Positions 42,227 through 52,730 are shown, counted from the stretch's first letter. The stretch: 64,000 nt of DNA from Mycobacterium interjectum (GCA_002102225.1 LQPB01000032.1:1-64000); one strand, 5' to 3'. The notes: generated from the sequence alone by a model not told the origin. Translations and numbers: made by a program.

Positions 42227-42295
42227 CGCGCCTTCCCTTCGGGCCATCAGCGAGCTGAAGAGTAGAAGGTGTAACAGCCCTCTAATATCGAGATT

Positions 42296-42310
42296 TGGGA
42301 TTGTTTCCCA
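42296..42310. promoter_or_regulatory. Inverted repeat upstream of the MarR gene
   Basis: TGGGA-TTGTT-TCCCA is a perfect 5-base-arm inverted repeat 69 bases upstream of the MarR start, between that gene and the end of priA. It is a candidate autoregulatory operator; there is no direct evidence. Confidence 0.3.
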
Positions 42311-42350
42311 CACATACTATCGCCGCGGGGAACAATTCGGCTCGCGATGG

Positions 42351-44351
42351 TTATCCGACGTGCAGCGGGTCGATCTGCACCCGCACCGGCTCGTGGTCCT
42401 GCCGGGCGCTCAACACACCGACGCCGCGGCGTAGCGAACCCGCCAGCGCCAGCCCCTGCTCGCGGGGGACCCGCACCAGCATCCTGATCACCGGCACGCC
42501 GGCGGGGGTGCCCGGCGGGCGGCGCACGCCGGGCGGCAGATCCACCGGACCCAGCGCCTCGGCCCGATCCGGCAGCCGCGCCTCGTCGAGCAGCGCGGCC
42601 ACCGCATCGGCGGCCCCGTCGATGGCCGCCATGTGCACGCTGGGCGGCAGGCCGACCTCGGCGCGCGCCGTCAGTTCGGCCTCCGCATGCCCCACCGGGT
42701 CCCAACGGATCAGCGATTGCACTGTGGGAATGGAGGATTCGGCGACCACCAGCACCACGCCGCCGTCGCCGCGCGCGCGCACCAGCGCGGCGGCGCTCAT
42801 CCAGCGCCACAGGGCGTCCTCGGCGGCGCGCAGATCTTGCCGACCCAGCAGCGCCCAGGTGTCCAGCAGCAGCGCCGCTCCGTACCCGCCCTCGGCGCGG
42901 GGTTCGGCGCCCGGGGTCGCGACCACCAGCGCCGCGCGGGCGGCCACCTCGCCCACGATCGCGTCACCCGCCGAGGTGATCACCGGCGTACCCGCGAAGG
43001 CGCGACCGAGCTCCTCGGCGGTGCGCCGCGCCCCCACCACCACCGCACGCACCGCCTCGGATCCGCAACGCGCGCAACGCAATTGCAGTTCGGCGCGACC
43101 ACACCACCGGCACACGGCGCCACTCTCGTGCAACGACAGCGGGCCCGTGCAATGCCGGCACCGCGCGATGGTGCGGCAGCGCCCGCATGCCAGCGACGGG
43201 ACATACCCGCGCCGCGGCACCTGCACCAGCACCGGCGCCCCGGCCTGCAGCGACGAACGGGCGGCGCGCAGCGCGATGGACGGAATCCGCGCGGTGCGCG
43301 CCGCCGGGTCGCGTTCCTCGGCGTAGCCGCTGTCGTCGAGGGCGACCACCCGCGGGGTGCGGGACCGCACCACCGGCCGCGCCGCGACGATGTCGTGCGC
43401 CCATCCGCTGCGCACCAGCGCCTGGGCCTCGGCGGTGCGCGCGAAGCCGCCGATCAACGCCGCGCACCGCGCCTGGTGCGCCCGCAGCATCGCCACCTCG
43501 CGGGCGTGCGGGTACGGCGCGCGCGGCTCGGCGAGGCTGTCGTCGGCGTCGGCCCACACCATCACGAGGCCCAGGTCGGACAGCGGCGCGAAAACCGCGC
43601 TGCGGGTGCCGATCACCAGCCGCGCGGTGCCGCGCAGCGCCGCCAGCCAGCGCCGGTAGCGGGCGGCCGGGCCCAGCCCCGCCGACAGCGCCACCACGCA
43701 GTCCTGGTCGATCCGGGCCGTGGCGGCCCGCCAGAGCGTGTCCAGGTCGCGCTGGTCGGGCACGATCGCCAGGGCCGCCCGTCCGGTCCGGATGGTTTGC
43801 GCGGCGGCCTCGGCGAAGCGGTCCGCCCACGGTTCACCCGGCAGCGCCTGCCAGACGGCCCGGGCCGCGCGCGATTCGGCGAGGGCCGCCAGAAACTGCC
43901 CGCCGCGGCCGTAGGCCGCCCAGCCCGACGGGTCGACGGGCGCGACGATCGGCAGCGCGAAGGCGCGCGGCGGTTCCCGCTCCACCCGGGCGTGCCGGGG
44001 CGGCACCGCCAGCCGCAACACGTCGGGCCGCGTCCCGGCGTAGCGCGCCACCACCGCGTCGACCAGCCGGCGTATCTCCGGGGTGAGCACCGGTTCGGCC
44101 GACACGACGCGGTCCAGCCAGCCGAGCTTGCCGGTGTGGTCGGTGTCGTTGCGGCGTTCCAGCACGAACGCGTCCACCAGCCGGCCGTGGAACCGCACCC
44201 GCACCCGCACGCCCGGCTGGGCGTCGTCGGATTGCTCGGCCGGCACCAGGTAGTCGAACTCGCGATCCAGGTGGGGCACCGAGAGCATCGGCAGCACCCG
44301 GGCGATCGGCTCGACCTCGGGAGTTACCTTGCTGGCCAACGGAACCGACAA
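42351..44351 (-). CDS. priA: Replication restart protein PriA, helicase-degenerate
   Basis: A 666-residue PriA-family protein. The N-terminal DNA-binding domain (RVLPMLSVPHLDREFDYLVP) and the zinc-binding cysteines (CGRCRTIARCRHC and CRWCGRAELQLRCARCG) are conserved. The helicase motifs are not: there is no Walker A GKT/GKS and the DEAH position reads DADD. Mycobacterial PriA is known to lack helicase motifs, so it probably acts as a primosome scaffold. The start is a TTG at 44351 directly after the stop of the YhhN gene; a later start near MLSVPHL is possible. Confidence 0.93.
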   Translation of the reverse strand: MSVPLASKVTPEVEPIARVLPMLSVPHLDREFDYLVPAEQSDDAQPGVRVRVRFHGRLVDAFVLERRNDTDHTGKLGWLDRVVSAEPVLTPEIRRLVDAVVARYAGTRPDVLRLAVPPRHARVEREPPRAFALPIVAPVDPSGWAAYGRGGQFLAALAESRAARAVWQALPGEPWADRFAEAAAQTIRTGRAALAIVPDQRDLDTLWRAATARIDQDCVVALSAGLGPAARYRRWLAALRGTARLVIGTRSAVFAPLSDLGLVMVWADADDSLAEPRAPYPHAREVAMLRAHQARCAALIGGFARTAEAQALVRSGWAHDIVAARPVVRSRTPRVVALDDSGYAEERDPAARTARIPSIALRAARSSLQAGAPVLVQVPRRGYVPSLACGRCRTIARCRHCTGPLSLHESGAVCRWCGRAELQLRCARCGSEAVRAVVVGARRTAEELGRAFAGTPVITSAGDAIVGEVAARAALVVATPGAEPRAEGGYGAALLLDTWALLGRQDLRAAEDALWRWMSAAALVRARGDGGVVLVVAESSIPTVQSLIRWDPVGHAEAELTARAEVGLPPSVHMAAIDGAADAVAALLDEARLPDRAEALGPVDLPPGVRRPPGTPAGVPVIRMLVRVPREQGLALAGSLRRGVGVLSARQDHEPVRVQIDPLHVG

Positions 44352-45116
44352 CTAGCCTTCGTCAATGTCGGGCTCGTAATCGCCCTCATAGTCGTATTCG
44401 TAGTCCGGCTCGTAATCGGGCTCCTCCCGGCCGAAGAAGAAGCCCGCCGTGATCAGGACCTGGGCCGCGGCGTACAACCACCAGACCGGCACCCCCAGCG
44501 CGTCGTTGTACAGGACAAACCGGCCGATCGCGATCATGGCGTCCGACGCCGCGAAACACACCGCCCCCACCGCGGTCCAGATCGTCGGCAGGTCCGCCAG
44601 CAGCGCCGCGCAGACCATTGCCGTCAGCACGATCATGTAGAGCGACACCGGAATCGTCAGCTTGTCGCGGCCCAGGTGCGGCCAAAACCACAGCAACAAC
44701 GACATCGAGACGAGGCACATCAGCACGACGGCGGCCAGGCGCGGTCGCGTCGCACGCGCCAGGGGGACCAGTGCCCCCAGGAAACACAAGTGCGCCAACA
44801 GGAATGCGGCCAGTCCCAGCCCGAAGGACATCGTCCACCACGGGATGGCCAACAGCCAGTCGCCGACGGCCGACAACAGCAGCGCCGGCATCAGCCAGCG
44901 CCGTTCGCGGACGATGGGGTGCCCCACCGCGGCCACCGTCAGCAGCAAGGCCATCGACGCCTTGAACGGCGGCTGCAAAACCCAGTGCCCCGTCAAACTC
45001 GTTCCCGGCGGGGAGCGCAACGCGAGCACGGTCAGGTACACGCCGTAGCCCAGGCCCGCCCACCCGGCCACCACCCAGGCACCGGACACCAGCCGAGGTG
45101 CGTACGGTACTTCCAT
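44352..45116 (-). CDS. YhhN-family membrane protein (lysoplasmalogenase-like, Rv1401-like)
   Basis: A 254-residue protein with about eight membrane helices and the YhhN features [12 protein letters not shown] and [13 protein letters not shown], in which conserved Asp residues lie in or near the membrane. Animal TMEM86 members cleave lysoplasmalogens; activity in mycobacteria is not established. The last 25 residues are an unusual acidic Tyr-rich tail ([19 protein letters not shown]). The ATG at 45116 overlaps the start codon of the divergent lipI gene by two bases; a GTG at 45088 is an alternative. Confidence 0.85.
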   Translation of the reverse strand: MEVPYAPRLVSGAWVVAGWAGLGYGVYLTVLALRSPPGTSLTGHWVLQPPFKASMALLLTVAAVGHPIVRERRWLMPALLLSAVGDWLLAIPWWTMSFGLGLAAFLLAHLCFLGALVPLARATRPRLAAVVLMCLVSMSLLLWFWPHLGRDKLTIPVSLYMIVLTAMVCAALLADLPTIWTAVGAVCFAASDAMIAIGRFVLYNDALGVPVWWLYAAAQVLITAGFFFGREEPDYEPDYEYDYEGDYEPDIDEG

Positions 45117-46089
45117 GCCCAGCTTGGACACCGCGGACGAAAACCCAGGTATCGACCCCATCTTGCAGAAGGTACTGGATGCGGTTCCGTTCCGGCTATC
45201 AGTTGACGATGGTGTCGACGCGGCGCGGCAACGGTTCCGCGACCTGCCCCGGCGCCCGCTGCACCCGGAGCTCAGGGTCGAGGACCGGGCGATTCCGGGT
45301 CCGGGCGGCCCCATCGGCATCCGGATCTATTGGCCCTCCGCCGATCCCGGCCCAAGTGCGCCGGTGGTGCTGTTCTTCCACGGCGGCGGCTTCGTCGTGG
45401 GCGACCTCGACACCCACGACGGCACGGCCCGCCAGCATGCCGTCGGCGCCGACGCCGTCGTGGTGTCCGTCGACTACCGGTTGGCGCCGGAGCACCCCTA
45501 CCCCGCCGCCGTCGAAGACGCTTGGGCCGCAACGCTGTGGGTCATCGAGCACGGACCCGAGCTCGGCGCCGACACCACCCGGATCGCGGTCGCCGGCGAC
45601 TCGGCCGGCGGGACGATCGCCGCGGCGACCGCGCAGCGGGCCCGCGATCAGGGCGCATCGCCGATCGCGTTCCAGCTGCTGTGGTACCCCTCCACGCTCT
45701 GGGATCCGACGCTGCCGTCGTTCACCGAGAACGCCACCGCGCCGATCCTCGACGCGCGCGCCGTCGCCGCGTTTTCGCGTTGGTACGCAGGCGAAGTCGA
45801 CGCGTCGGACCCGCCGCCGGGCATGGCGCCGGGGCGGGCCGAAAACCTGGACGGCCTGCCGGCGGCCTACATCGGCGTCGCCGGGCACGACCCGCTGCGC
45901 GACGACGGGATCCGGTACGGCGAGCTGTTGGCCGCCGCGGGTGTGGCGGTCGAGGTGCACAACGCCGAGACCCTGGTGCACGGCTACCTCGGCTACGCCG
46001 GCGTGGTGCCCGCGGCCACCGCCGCTCAGGAACGGGGGCTGGCCGCGCTGCGGAACGCCCTGCATCGACTGCCCGGACGCGTACGGTGA
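45115..46089 (+). CDS. lipI: Carboxylesterase, hormone-sensitive-lipase family
   Basis: A 324-residue alpha/beta hydrolase. The oxyanion HGGGF motif, the nucleophile Ser in GDSAGG, the Asp in [10 protein letters not shown] and the His in [10 protein letters not shown] are present. It is very similar to Mtb LipI (Rv1400c), including the start MPSLDTADE and [16 protein letters not shown]. It likely cleaves short acyl esters. It is followed after 4 bases by the paralogue lipH, and the two probably form an operon. Confidence 0.95.
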   Translation: MPSLDTADENPGIDPILQKVLDAVPFRLSVDDGVDAARQRFRDLPRRPLHPELRVEDRAIPGPGGPIGIRIYWPSADPGPSAPVVLFFHGGGFVVGDLDTHDGTARQHAVGADAVVVSVDYRLAPEHPYPAAVEDAWAATLWVIEHGPELGADTTRIAVAGDSAGGTIAAATAQRARDQGASPIAFQLLWYPSTLWDPTLPSFTENATAPILDARAVAAFSRWYAGEVDASDPPPGMAPGRAENLDGLPAAYIGVAGHDPLRDDGIRYGELLAAAGVAVEVHNAETLVHGYLGYAGVVPAATAAQERGLAALRNALHRLPGRVR

Positions 46090-46093
46090 ACGG

Positions 46094-47056
46094 ATGAGTG
46101 AGCCGAGCCTCGCCCGACCGAGCATCGATCCGACGCTGAAGATGCTGCTCGATTCGTTCCCGATGACCTTCAACGCCGCCGACGGGGTGGAGGTCGCGCG
46201 CTCGAGGCTGCGGCAGCTCGCGGTGCCCCCGGAACTGCTTCCCCAGCTGCGCACCGAGGAGCGGACGATCGGTCACGGCGAGCTGACCGACATTCCCGTG
46301 CGGATCTATTGGCCGGCCGGCGATCGCGAGCCGCTGCCCGTCGTCGTCTTCTACCACGGCGGCGGCTTCTCGCTCGGCGACCTGGAGACCCACGACCCCG
46401 TCGCCCGCGCGCACGCCGCCGGTGCCGAGGCCATCGTGGTGTCCGTCGATTACCGGCTGGCCCCCGAGCACCCGTTCCCGGCCGGGGTGAACGACTGCTG
46501 GGCCGCGCTGCAGTGGGTCGCAAACAACGCCGCCGAGCTGGGCGGCGACCCGGGGCGGATCGCGGTGGCCGGCGACTCGGCGGGCGGCAACCTGGCCGCG
46601 GTCATGGCGCACCTGGCCCGCGACAACGGCGGGCCGGCCCTGAGGTTTCAGTTGTTGTGGTATCCCACGGTCACCGCCGACCTGTCGCTGCCGTCGCACA
46701 CCGAGAACGCCTACGCGCCCATCCTGGATCGCGACGTGATCGAGGCCTTCCTGTCCTGGTACCTGCCCGACATCGAGATCACCGACCCGAAGGCCCTGCC
46801 GACCACCCTGGCCCCCGCCAACGCGGCCGACCTGTCCGGATTGCCGCCCGCCTTCATCGGAATCGCCGAACACGATCCGCTGCGCGACGACGGGGCTCGC
46901 TACGCCGAGCTGCTCAACGCCGCGGGCGTGCCCGCCGAGCTGAGCCACGAGCCGAACATGGTGCACGGCTACGCCAGCTTCTCGCTGGTGATTCCCGCCG
47001 CGGCCGAGGCCACCAACCGCGGGCTGGCGGCGCTGCGGAACGCGCTGCACGCCTAG
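46094..47056 (+). CDS. lipH: Carboxylesterase, hormone-sensitive-lipase family
   Basis: A 320-residue esterase, paralogue of lipI next to it and matching Mtb LipH (Rv1399c, 319). [26 protein letters not shown] and MVHGYASF give a complete catalytic set. The ATG at 46094 was chosen because it gives the Mtb-like start; the frame is open back to 45098 but that part is the lipI gene in another frame. Its stop overlaps the end of the convergent AraC gene by four bases. Confidence 0.95.
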   Translation: MSEPSLARPSIDPTLKMLLDSFPMTFNAADGVEVARSRLRQLAVPPELLPQLRTEERTIGHGELTDIPVRIYWPAGDREPLPVVVFYHGGGFSLGDLETHDPVARAHAAGAEAIVVSVDYRLAPEHPFPAGVNDCWAALQWVANNAAELGGDPGRIAVAGDSAGGNLAAVMAHLARDNGGPALRFQLLWYPTVTADLSLPSHTENAYAPILDRDVIEAFLSWYLPDIEITDPKALPTTLAPANAADLSGLPPAFIGIAEHDPLRDDGARYAELLNAAGVPAELSHEPNMVHGYASFSLVIPAAAEATNRGLAALRNALHA

Positions 47057-48078
47057 CCCCGGCGCGAGTAGGCGCTGGGCGCCACGCCGTGCCAGCGCTT
47101 GAACGCGTGCGAGAACGTCGAGACCTCCGTGTAACCCAGCCGGGTGGACACCTCCTCCACGGTCAGCCCGACATCGCGCAACAGGTTGACCGCCACGGTG
47201 GAGCGCGCCTCGTTCAGCAGGGCCCGAAACGAGGTGCCCTCCTCGGCGAGCCGCCGGCGCAGCGTGCGCGGATGGATGTCGAGTTCGCCGGCGACGTCGG
47301 GAAGCGTCGGGAACACTCCGGAATCGCGGAACAGCTTGCTGCGCACCAGCGCGGTGATGCCGCGGCGGCTCTCGCTGCTCTGCATCAGCACGTCGCACTG
47401 CGCCATGCACGTTTCGAGCGTGTGCCGGTCCGCCTGCGGCAGCGGCTCGTCGAACATGGCGCGGGGGAAGTGCAACCGGTTGTGCGCCCGGCCGAACGTG
47501 ACGTCGTGGACCGGCACGAGGTCGAGCAGCGGCCGCAGCAGTTCCTCGTCGACCGCCAGCTCCGTCGATATCTGCTCGGCGTACTTCTCCGCCACCGGTA
47601 GCGCGAAAGTCATTGTGGTCGTGATGATCCCGGCGATATCGCGTTCGATGAAGAACCCCCGCACGTCGGCGGGCAGGTGGCTGGCGTCGAGTTCGATGAC
47701 GCACTCGTCGGCGGTTTCGAACAGCGTGAGATGGATGTGCATCGTGGTCAGCGCGAAATAGCGCATCGCGATGGAAAACAGTTCGCGCAGCGTCCCGCAC
47801 GACATCACCGCAAACCCGAACAACCCCAAGTGGGTGAGCGTGGACCGGCTGCCCACATCCACGCCGATGCCGGCGTCGCCGGGAAGCAGGGCCTGCACCC
47901 GGCGCACCGCCTCGATCTCGTCGAGCGCACTGACCATGGCGTCGGGATCGTCGAGGTCGGCCGGCCCGATCGCGGTGCCCGCCAGCACCTCGTTCGTCGG
48001 CACCCCGCGCTCGTTGGCCACCTCGCACAACACCCGGGTCGCGTGCACGGGGTGGCTCAGTGTCGGTGGGTGGCTCAT
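47053..48078 (-). CDS. AraC-family regulator (Rv1395-like)
   Basis: A 341-residue regulator with an N-terminal arabinose-binding-like sensor domain of the VirS/OruR type (about 15-205) and a C-terminal AraC DNA-binding domain with two helix-turn-helix units (about 235-338; [15 protein letters not shown] and [21 protein letters not shown]). It is divergent from cyp132 with 75 bases between the starts, the same arrangement as Rv1395/cyp132 in Mtb, where the regulator controls cyp132 and itself. The ATG at 48078 has an AGGAC site. Confidence 0.93.
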   Translation of the reverse strand: MSHPPTLSHPVHATRVLCEVANERGVPTNEVLAGTAIGPADLDDPDAMVSALDEIEAVRRVQALLPGDAGIGVDVGSRSTLTHLGLFGFAVMSCGTLRELFSIAMRYFALTTMHIHLTLFETADECVIELDASHLPADVRGFFIERDIAGIITTTMTFALPVAEKYAEQISTELAVDEELLRPLLDLVPVHDVTFGRAHNRLHFPRAMFDEPLPQADRHTLETCMAQCDVLMQSSESRRGITALVRSKLFRDSGVFPTLPDVAGELDIHPRTLRRRLAEEGTSFRALLNEARSTVAVNLLRDVGLTVEEVSTRLGYTEVSTFSHAFKRWHGVAPSAYSRRG

Positions 48079-48153
48079 GCGCTGTCCTAAACTCCCAACT
48101 CCTTGTCCGATAATCTCATTAACCGCCTGCGGCGTCATCCATAAAGTGGAGTC

Positions 48154-49554
48154 ATGGCGACACTCACCGCTGAGCCGCCCCTGACCGGACCCGCCCGACA
48201 CCTGAGCGCCTGGACGATGACGCGCGAGGCCCTCACCGTCGGATTCGATGTGGGCGACGGATTCATGAGCCGGATACGCGGGAGCGACATCGCCCGATTC
48301 CGCTGCGCCGGCAGGCGTTTCGTCTCGATCAGTCACCCCGACTTCGTCGATCACGTGCTGCACGAGGCCCGGCTGAAATACGTCAAGTCCAACGAGTACG
48401 AGCCCATCCGCGCCACCGTCGGCATCAATTTGCTCACCGACGAGGGCGACTCGTGGGCCGCCCACCGCGGCACGCTGAACCCCACCTTCGCCCGCCGCCA
48501 CCTCAACGACATCGTCGACCTGATGATCGACCCGATCGCGGCCGTCACCGACGCGGTGCAGGCGGGCAGGCGATTCGACATCCACGAGACGATGGTCGAG
48601 GCGACCCTGCGCGTGGTCGCCAATTCCCTGTTCAGCCAGGACTTCGGGCCGCTGGTGCAGAGCATGAACGACCTGGCGACGCGCGGGCTGCGCCACGCGG
48701 AGCGGCTGCAGCGACTGGGGCTGTGGGGCCTCATGCCGCCCCCGGTCTACGACGCGCTGCACTGGCTCGCGTTCTCCGGCGTCCGCCTGCCGCCGCCGCT
48801 GCGCGACATGCAGGACATCACGCTGACGCTCGACCGTGCGGTCAACGCGGTGATCGACGACCGGTTGCTCCATCCGAACGATTCCGCCGACCTGCTGAAC
48901 GTGTTGCTGCGCGCCGACGGCGGAACGTGGCCGCGGCAACGGATCCGCGACGAGGCACTGACGTTCATGCTCGCCGGGCACGAGACCACCGCGAACGCCA
49001 TGTCCTGGTTCTGGTACCTGATGGCGCTGCACCCCGACGCCCGCGACCGGATGCTCGCCGAGATCGACGACGTGCTGGGCACCCGCCGCGCATGCGCCGA
49101 GGACCTGGGCCGGTTGCCGTGGACCACCGCGTGCGTGCAGGAGTCGCAGCGCTACCTGTCGTCGGTGTGGATCATCTCGCGCCGGGCCATCGACGACGAT
49201 GTCATCGGGGGTCCGTCGGCGGCTCACCACATCCGGCGCGGCACCACCGTCCTGATCCCGATCCACCACATCCACCACGACCCGCGCTGGTGGCCCGACC
49301 CGGAGACCTTCGACCCCCACCGGTTCTGCCCGCCGGACAAGGACCGTCCGCGCTCGGCCTACCTGCCGTTCGGCGGTGGCCGGCGCATCTGCATCGGCCA
49401 GAGCTTCGCCCTGATGGAGATGGTGCTGATGGCCGCGATCATGAGTCAGCGCTTCACCTTTGACCTCGCCCCGGACCACCCCGTCGAACTCGAGGCGACC
49501 ATGACCCTGCGGCCCAAACGCGGGGTGCACGTCGTCGGAAGCAGGCGCCGATGA
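48154..49554 (+). CDS. cyp132: Cytochrome P450 CYP132
   Basis: A 466-residue P450 matching Mtb CYP132 (461) throughout. The I-helix AGHETTAN, the ExxR motif in QESQRYLSS, and the haem loop [15 protein letters not shown] are intact. Similarity to CYP4-type fatty-acid hydroxylases suggests a fatty acyl or hydrocarbon substrate, but none is established. It is coupled to the flavin monooxygenase downstream by an ATGA overlap and is controlled, by analogy, by the divergent AraC regulator. Confidence 0.95.
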   Translation: MATLTAEPPLTGPARHLSAWTMTREALTVGFDVGDGFMSRIRGSDIARFRCAGRRFVSISHPDFVDHVLHEARLKYVKSNEYEPIRATVGINLLTDEGDSWAAHRGTLNPTFARRHLNDIVDLMIDPIAAVTDAVQAGRRFDIHETMVEATLRVVANSLFSQDFGPLVQSMNDLATRGLRHAERLQRLGLWGLMPPPVYDALHWLAFSGVRLPPPLRDMQDITLTLDRAVNAVIDDRLLHPNDSADLLNVLLRADGGTWPRQRIRDEALTFMLAGHETTANAMSWFWYLMALHPDARDRMLAEIDDVLGTRRACAEDLGRLPWTTACVQESQRYLSSVWIISRRAIDDDVIGGPSAAHHIRRGTTVLIPIHHIHHDPRWWPDPETFDPHRFCPPDKDRPRSAYLPFGGGRRICIGQSFALMEMVLMAAIMSQRFTFDLAPDHPVELEATMTLRPKRGVHVVGSRRR

Positions 49555-51029
49555 ACCCCGATTACGACACCCTGATCGTCGGCGCGGGATTCTCCGGCAT
49601 CGGCGCCGCGATCAAGCTCGACAAGGCAGGGCTGTGCAACTACCTCGTGCTCGAGGCCGGTGACGGGGTGGGCGGAACGTGGCACTGGAACACCTATCCC
49701 GGTATCGCCGTGGACATTCCGTCGTTTTCCTACCAGTACTCCTTCGAACAGAGCCCACGCTGGTCGCGCACCTACGCGCCCGGCCGCGAGCTCAAGGCCT
49801 ACGCCGAACACTGCGTCGACAAGTACGGCATCCGGTCGCGGATCCGGTTCAACACCAAGGTGCTCTGCGCCGAGTTCGACGACGAACACCACCTGTGGCG
49901 GGTGCAGACCGATCCCGGCGGCGAGGTGACGACCCGGTTTCTCATCAGCGCCAGCGGCGTGCTGACCGTGCCGAAGCTGCCCGACATCGACGGCGTCGAC
50001 TCCTTCGCCGGCACCACCATGCACACCGCGCGGTGGGACCACGGCCAGGACCTGACCGGCAAGCGCGTCGCGATCATCGGCACCGGCGCCTCGGCCGTGC
50101 AGGTCATCCCCGAGATCGCGCCGATCGTCTCCCACCTCACGGTGTTTCAGCGCACCCCGATCTGGTGCTTTCCCAAGTTCGACGTGCCGCTGCCGGCGCC
50201 GGTGCGCCTCGCGATGCGGATCCCCGGCGGCAAGGTGGTGCAGCGGCTGCTCAGCCAGGCCTTCGTCGAGCTGACCTTCCCGCTCGCGGCGCAGTACTTC
50301 ACGGTATTCCCGCTGGCCAAGCGGATGCGCTCGGCCGGCCTCGGCTACCTGCGCCAGCAGGTCATCGACCCGGCGGTGCGCGAGCAACTCACCCCCCGGT
50401 ACGCGGTGGGCTGCAAGCGGCCGGGCTTCCACAACGACTACCTGGCCACCTTCAACCGCGGCAACGTCAGGCTGGTCACCGAGCCGATCGACAAGATCAC
50501 GCCCGCCGCGGTGGCCACCACGGACGGGGAAACCCACGAGGTCGACGTGCTGGTGCTGGCGACCGGCTTCAAGGTGATGGACACCGACAACGTCCCCACG
50601 TTCGCGGTCACCGGCAGCGGCGGCAGATCCTTGAGCCGGTTCTGGGACGAGCACCGGCTGCAGGCCTACGAGGGCGTCAGCGTCCCCGGGTTTCCGAACA
50701 TGTTCAGCGTGTTCGGTCCGTACGGGTACGTCGGCTCTTCGTATTTCGCGCTGATCGAGACGCAGACGCACCACATCGTGCGGTGCCTCAAGCGGGCCCG
50801 CCGCGACGGCGCGACCCGCGTCGAGGTGACCGCGGAGGCCAACCAGCGGTACTTCGCCGAGATGATGCGCAAGCGGCACCGGCAGATTTTCTGGCAGGAC
50901 AGCTGCAAGCTGGCCAACAGTTACTACTTCGACAAGAACGGCGACGTGCCGCTGCGCCCGGCGACCACGCTGGAGACCTACTGGCGCAGTCGGCGGTTCG
51001 ACCTCGCCGACTACCGCTTCACCGCCTGA
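49551..51029 (+). CDS. Flavin-containing (Baeyer-Villiger type) monooxygenase (Rv1393c-like)
   Basis: A 492-residue two-dinucleotide-fold flavoprotein. FAD-binding [12 protein letters not shown] at the N-terminus, NADPH-binding [15 protein letters not shown] near 180, and between them [14 protein letters not shown], a version of the Baeyer-Villiger fingerprint FxGxxxHxxxW. It may oxidise ketones or aldehydes arising from the P450 product. It shares an operon with cyp132 (four-base overlap), as in Mtb. It is convergent with the cholesterol oxidase gene, 10 bases apart. Confidence 0.92.
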   Translation: MNPDYDTLIVGAGFSGIGAAIKLDKAGLCNYLVLEAGDGVGGTWHWNTYPGIAVDIPSFSYQYSFEQSPRWSRTYAPGRELKAYAEHCVDKYGIRSRIRFNTKVLCAEFDDEHHLWRVQTDPGGEVTTRFLISASGVLTVPKLPDIDGVDSFAGTTMHTARWDHGQDLTGKRVAIIGTGASAVQVIPEIAPIVSHLTVFQRTPIWCFPKFDVPLPAPVRLAMRIPGGKVVQRLLSQAFVELTFPLAAQYFTVFPLAKRMRSAGLGYLRQQVIDPAVREQLTPRYAVGCKRPGFHNDYLATFNRGNVRLVTEPIDKITPAAVATTDGETHEVDVLVLATGFKVMDTDNVPTFAVTGSGGRSLSRFWDEHRLQAYEGVSVPGFPNMFSVFGPYGYVGSSYFALIETQTHHIVRCLKRARRDGATRVEVTAEANQRYFAEMMRKRHRQIFWQDSCKLANSYYFDKNGDVPLRPATTLETYWRSRRFDLADYRFTA

Positions 51030-51039
51030 GGGATCGAAC

Positions 51040-52662
51040 TCAGCTGCGCCCCTGCAGGATTCCCTCGATGTTGCGTTCGGCCAGTGCGGTGATCGACATG
51101 AACGGGTTGCAACCCAGGTAGCCGGGGAGCAGCGAGGCGTCGTTGACGTAAAGCTTGTCGTAGCCCTTGACCCGACCGTAGCCGTCCGTGGCGCTGCCCC
51201 GGACCACGCCGCCCATCGGGTGAACGGTGTTGGGGGCGAAGGCCGTTCCCTCGAACAGGTCGTCGCGGTAGTCCACGCCGTTGGCCTGCGTCACCCGGTC
51301 GAAGACGAGCTGCGCCCGCTCGCGCAGGTGCTCGGTGTGGCCCTCCGGCCAGTCGATGGCGATCGAGTCCTTGGTGCGGTCGTAGACGATGTTCGCGCGG
51401 TCGCCGGTGCGCACCATGACGTAGTAGCCCAGCGCGAGCGTCTCCACCGGGAGGGGCAGCGAGAACATGCTGGCGTACACCGGGTTGTCCGGATCGTCCC
51501 GGCCGTCGAGGTTGATCATTCCCATCAGCGACTGCTGGGTGCCCGCCGGGTCGTTGGGCTGCAGCATGTGCGAGACCATGATGTCCCCGTTGTTGCCGTA
51601 TCCGCGGCCGACCTCGTCGCTCAGGCGGGGCAGCGTCCCCGTCTCGCGGGCCCGCAGCAGGATCTCGTTCGTGCCGAGCACTCCGGCGGCCAGATACAGC
51701 TCGTCGCAACCGATTTCGGCCCGGGCGACCACCTTGCCGAACCGGTCGATCTCGAGGGTCGAGACCACGTACTCGCCCGAGGGCTCGCGCCGGACGCCGG
51801 CCACCTCGGTGAGCGGCTTGAGGGTGACCCTCCCCGTCGCCAGCGCCGCCGCGATGTAGGTCTGGTCGACACTGCCGAACCTGCCGTAGTTGTTGCCGTA
51901 CTGCTGTTCGAAGTTCAACGCCGAGCGCGGAACCAGTTCCGCCTCTTCGCGTTCCATGTAGTCGAACGAGTAGGCGCTGCCGTTGTAGTCGACGCGGTAA
52001 CCGGCGGCCTCCGCGTACTGCCGGCCCACCCTCGCGTACTGGAACCACGGCGTCCTCTCGAACCAGTCCATGTCGCGGTAGCTGATCCGCAGCATGGACT
52101 TGGCGCGCTCGACATAGGTCCCCAGGAAGGCGTCGGGATCGATGTCGGGGAAGGTGGCCCGGACCTGATCCGGGGTGGGGATGGCGGCGATCGCGGCGTT
52201 GACCATCGATCCCCCGCCGACGGCCGTGCCGCGGTACACCGCGTGCGCGCCGTGCACCACCCGCTCGCAGATCCCGGCCTGGACCGGCTGGGAGGACGGC
52301 GAGTGCTTGGCGACCTGCGTGATCGACACGCCGCGATACGACGGCACCAGGCTCGGCGGCACGGACGTGAACCATCCGGCGCGGTTGTCCGCGGGCACCA
52401 TCCGCGAAAAGCGCTTTCCGTCCGCGTCGGCGCTGTTGAACCACCTGCCCTTTTCCAGGATCAGGGTCTCGATGCCGGCCTGGCCGAGCCGCAACGCCGA
52501 CACCCCGCCGCCGTACCCGCTGCCGACCACGATGGCCCGGTAGTGCGGGCGCAGGGCCGTCGCGGCGGCTTGCCGCGGTCCCAGGTCGACGACACCGGCG
52601 CCGAGGGCGCCCGCGGCGACACCCGCGGCGGCACCAAGAAAGCGTCTCCGCGAGAAAGCCAT
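51040..52662 (-). CDS. Tat-exported cholesterol oxidase (GMC family, class I)
   Basis: A 540-residue secreted flavoprotein closely resembling Streptomyces-type cholesterol oxidase. A twin-arginine signal (FSRRRFLGAAAG, residues 3-14) leads to the FAD motif VVGSGYGGGVSALRLG and the FAD-contact segment GTAVGGGSMVN. Active-site positions known from Streptomyces have counterparts: Glu in PLPVETLALG, His in VHPMGG, and Asn in GCNPFMSITALAERN. It would oxidise cholesterol to cholest-4-en-3-one outside the cell, making H2O2. The ATG at 52662 follows GGAGG. It is a different type from Mtb ChoD. It is divergent from the AlkB-like gene and may share a symmetric promoter. Confidence 0.9.
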   Translation of the reverse strand: MAFSRRRFLGAAAGVAAGALGAGVVDLGPRQAAATALRPHYRAIVVGSGYGGGVSALRLGQAGIETLILEKGRWFNSADADGKRFSRMVPADNRAGWFTSVPPSLVPSYRGVSITQVAKHSPSSQPVQAGICERVVHGAHAVYRGTAVGGGSMVNAAIAAIPTPDQVRATFPDIDPDAFLGTYVERAKSMLRISYRDMDWFERTPWFQYARVGRQYAEAAGYRVDYNGSAYSFDYMEREEAELVPRSALNFEQQYGNNYGRFGSVDQTYIAAALATGRVTLKPLTEVAGVRREPSGEYVVSTLEIDRFGKVVARAEIGCDELYLAAGVLGTNEILLRARETGTLPRLSDEVGRGYGNNGDIMVSHMLQPNDPAGTQQSLMGMINLDGRDDPDNPVYASMFSLPLPVETLALGYYVMVRTGDRANIVYDRTKDSIAIDWPEGHTEHLRERAQLVFDRVTQANGVDYRDDLFEGTAFAPNTVHPMGGVVRGSATDGYGRVKGYDKLYVNDASLLPGYLGCNPFMSITALAERNIEGILQGRS

Positions 52663-52699
52663 TCCCCTGCCTCCAGTCCGAGCAGACTGTGATTTAACT

Positions 52700-52709
52700 A
52701 ACCGCGGTT
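52700..52709. promoter_or_regulatory. Palindrome AACCGCGGTT upstream of the cholesterol oxidase gene
   Basis: A perfect 10-base palindrome two bases from the larger inverted repeat at 52712-52730, in the divergent cholesterol oxidase/AlkB control region. It is a candidate operator, for example for a TetR-type repressor. Confidence 0.5.
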
Positions 52710-52711
52710 TA

Positions 52712-52730
52712 AGCATACCTGAAGTATGCT
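52712..52730. promoter_or_regulatory. Inverted repeat forming a symmetric divergent promoter core
   Basis: AGCATAC-CTGAA-GTATGCT is a perfect 7-base-arm inverted repeat. Each arm contains TATGCT reading outward (52725-52730 on plus, 52717-52712 on minus), a plausible -10 hexamer for each divergent gene. An operator and two promoters may thus be merged. This also argues against the ATG at 52726, inside the repeat, being the alkB start. Confidence 0.55.

Noticed and set aside
45098..47056. Single frame of 652 codons that would fuse a lipI-region peptide with LipH
   Set aside because: The first part is Arg/Ser/Pro-rich and out of frame with the conserved LipI protein; LipH starts normally at 46094.
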